Shown here piece by piece: positions 5,155-6,340 of a DNA stretch of 6,340 nucleotides; position 1 is the first letter of the stretch, and every line of letters begins with the position of its first letter. Under the pieces are notes generated by a model. That model saw nothing but the letters and a program-made list of their open reading frames with translations, searched no databases and was not told where the DNA came from. The position numbers were made by a program, and so were the translations under genes. The stretch lies in NCBI GenBank assembly GCA_030613285.1, contig JAUWME010000148.1, positions 1 through 6,340 on the forward strand, in the 5' to 3' direction. The DNA is from Candidatus Zymogenus sp. Its GTDB lineage: Bacteria; Desulfobacterota; Zymogenia; Zymogenales; Zymogenaceae.

Positions 5155-5250
5155 ATTTTATAATCTACCGTTTTAAAAAAGCACTATTAGTACAGGCTTG
5201 TCTAAGGTACGGCCAAGTATTGGTGAAAGATCTAAAGAACGGTCACCCCC

Positions 5251-5472
5251 CTACCCGCCCCCTAAAAGCGTTGCCAGCTTAACCTCGTCCCCATCGTTGA
5301 GTTCTTCTCTCAACCCCCTCCGTTTCCCGTTGACGTATGCAACCATCTTGAACTTTTGTGGGATGTGAAGTAAATCTATCAGCTGTTCAGGAGTTAATCC
5401 CTCCTCAAGCTCAATGTCCTGCCCCTCAATGTATCTTCTGATTATACCGATGGGACTGACCTTAATTTGCAT
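5251..5472 (-). CDS. MoaD/ThiS-family sulfur carrier protein
   Basis: This is a 73-residue beta-grasp (ubiquitin-like) protein. Features fitting the family are an initial strand MQIKVSP, the loop LEEGLTPEQLIDLLHI (22-37) that leads into the first helix, MVAYVNGK (43-50), the LNDGDEVKLATLL strand (58-70) typical of MoaD/ThiS, and a C-terminal Gly-Gly-Gly. The terminal glycine is the residue that is adenylated by an E1-like enzyme and turned into a thiocarboxylate. MoaD passes that sulfur to molybdopterin synthase and ThiS to thiazole synthesis. Its position directly downstream of a tungstopterin enzyme gene on the same strand favours the cofactor role, which is inference. The start has a good GAGGAG site 5 nt upstream. 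No E1 (MoeB/ThiF) or MoaE gene is visible. Confidence 0.88.
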   Translation of the reverse strand: MQIKVSPIGIIRRYIEGQDIELEEGLTPEQLIDLLHIPQKFKMVAYVNGKRRGLREELNDGDEVKLATLLGGG

Positions 5473-5593
5473 CTGCTCCTCTTTGGCTCCGCTTTGACTG
5501 CACTATTGCTACTTGGCTCCCATAAAGATATTCTCTACCTTGCCTCCCAATATTGCAGCAACCCCTTTGTCTTAAACTATTGCAACAGCCCAC
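5473..5593 (-). other. 121-bp spacer between the AOR and MoaD-like genes with short repeats
   Basis: This spacer is longer than usual for a tight operon. It contains short direct repeats in plus-strand sense: TTGGCTCC at 5483-5490 and 5513-5520, ACTATTGC at 5502-5509 and 5576-5583, and another TATTGC at 5551-5556. No terminator or clear promoter is seen, so read-through from AOR into the MoaD-like gene is likely. Confidence 0.4.
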
Positions 5594-6340
5594 TTACCAG
5601 ACGGAATTTCCCTCCGTCTCCAAATCGTACTCCTTTAAAGTCTCCATTTTCGGGATTCCCTTTTCCGGGTCGATACCGGAAAGCTCGTAGAATTTCTCTT
5701 TCATCCCCTTAAAATTTATCTCAACCCCCTCCGGCTCTCCGTCCCTTGCCGGTTCAAGCATCCTGGGTGTCAGGTTGTCGTCTGCTGCGGTTCTGCCAAA
5801 CCTGAAGTTCAAGAGCCTTTTTAAGAAGAAGACTCTCCTTCCGGCCTTGAGCATTGCCTCCGCATCCCAGCCATATCCGGCCACGGAGTTGAAGAGGCCC
5901 ACCCACTGGGCAATGGAAACTTCGCGATCTGCAAACTGGCAGAAACAGGCACTGTTTTCGAGGGCACCCAGGGCCACAGAAAAGAGCGCCACCTCCGGTT
6001 TGTCCTCATCGGTCATCGGCTCCAGTTCGTAATCAAATCCAATGTCCGGGTGATATACAGAGCCCATCTCGATAAATAGCATTGGATCGGCAACGTGGCA
6101 GGCCCCCCTGGGACTAATGGCGTAGGACAAGGCAAGACCGTGCCCACCCCCCCTTGGGTCGTGCATTGGCGCTTCCAGTCCTTTGCAATGGGTGGTATAA
6201 TCGATGGCGCCCTTCCCGATTTTATCGGCGGCCCTTTTACTCCCTTCAGCAAGAAGCCCCCCCAACTTTCCATCCTTTCCCGATATCTTCGGGAGGATAA
6301 CGTCAATGACTGTTTCCATATCGCCCCAGTTAAGCTCTAC
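5594..6340 (-). CDS. Aldehyde:ferredoxin oxidoreductase (AOR) family, C-terminal part; 5' end beyond window
   Basis: The AOR family carries a tungsten (or molybdenum) bis-pterin cofactor and a [4Fe-4S] cluster. It typically oxidises aldehydes to acids with ferredoxin as electron acceptor, in the cytosol of anaerobes. The 248 visible residues are the C-terminal alpha-helical part. They open with VELNWGD and GKLGGLLAEGSKRAA, then carry HDPRG (60-64), GLALSYAISPRGACH (68-82) and SACFCQF (130-136). The second Cys of that last motif (134) matches the final cluster ligand of the family. The whole protein is usually about 600 residues, so more than half lies beyond 6340. The frame stays open to the edge; the ATG at 6319 is internal. 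The true substrate could differ, since the family also includes BamB-type and other aldehyde enzymes. Confidence 0.95.
   Translation of the reverse strand, partial: VELNWGDMETVIDVILPKISGKDGKLGGLLAEGSKRAADKIGKGAIDYTTHCKGLEAPMHDPRGGGHGLALSYAISPRGACHVADPMLFIEMGSVYHPDIGFDYELEPMTDEDKPEVALFSVALGALENSACFCQFADREVSIAQWVGLFNSVAGYGWDAEAMLKAGRRVFFLKRLLNFRFGRTAADDNLTPRMLEPARDGEPEGVEINFKGMKEKFYELSGIDPEKGIPKMETLKEYDLETEGNSVW

Larger units (their letters stand above)
4833..5250. other. Convergent intergenic region rich in hairpins
   Basis: This 418-bp gap lies between the plus-strand exported-protein gene and the minus-strand MoaD-like gene. It has no gene. It holds three 38-bp tandem repeats (4884-4997), a GTAA-capped hairpin (5012-5037), a 6-bp hairpin TTTAGG/CCTAAA (5085-5090/5099-5104) and a bidirectional terminator (5123-5154). 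Another inverted pair, GGTATTG/CAATACC (4864-4870/4894-4900), overlaps the first repeat. Nothing was recognised from 5161 to 5245. Confidence 0.6.

Noticed and set aside
5467..5712. 81-codon plus-strand frame between the MoaD-like and AOR genes
   Set aside because: It overlaps the end of the AOR frame antisense and has no ribosome-binding site; its composition is that of a non-coding shadow.

Overview
The window looks like chromosomal DNA from a Gram-negative, probably anaerobic bacterium. Three genes point that way. KdsB makes CMP-Kdo for lipopolysaccharide. The L,D-transpeptidase is a lipoprotein with a signal peptide suited to a cell with an outer membrane. The tungsten/molybdopterin aldehyde:ferredoxin oxidoreductase (AOR) is typical of anaerobes. 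An MglA-like GTPase alongside these fits a deltaproteobacterial (Desulfobacterota-like) source, but that placement is inference from gene content. There are no transposase, integrase, rRNA, tRNA or CRISPR signatures.

Layout, left to right. (1) 1-476, minus strand: 5' part of kdsB, cut by the window edge, with a TTG start and a candidate promoter at 579-608. (2) 477-1020: no convincing gene. It holds a ~110-bp inverted-repeat element (793-904) that can fold as a three-way junction. (3) 1021-2145, minus strand: a lipoprotein with two tandem LytR_C-like domains fused to a YkuD L,D-transpeptidase domain, driven by a consensus promoter (2228-2257). (4) 2146-2523: a divergent control region with two promoters and two dyad symmetries. 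(5) 2524-3120, plus strand: an MglA-family small GTPase. (6) 3344-3727, plus strand: a small STAS/SpoIIAA-like cytosolic protein with its own promoter and a terminator-like hairpin. (7) 3728-4067: a promoter followed by a ~200-nt possibly structured leader. (8) 4068-4832, plus strand: an exported protein of uncertain family. (9) 4833-5250: three 38-bp tandem repeats that form covarying GUAA-capped hairpins, a further GUAA hairpin, and a bidirectional terminator. (10) 5251-5472, minus strand: a MoaD/ThiS-like sulfur carrier ending in Gly-Gly-Gly. It lies directly downstream of (11) 5594->6340, minus strand: the C-terminal part of an AOR-family enzyme.

Most genes are separately promoted single units rather than one operon. 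The exception is the AOR-MoaD pair, where a tungstopterin enzyme is followed on the same strand by a carrier of the type that supplies the dithiolene sulfur of its cofactor. KdsB and the L,D-transpeptidase are both envelope functions, but each has its own promoter. The least explained parts are the non-coding structures: the inverted-repeat element at 793-904, the GUAA hairpin cluster at 4884-5037 and the leader of the 4068 gene.
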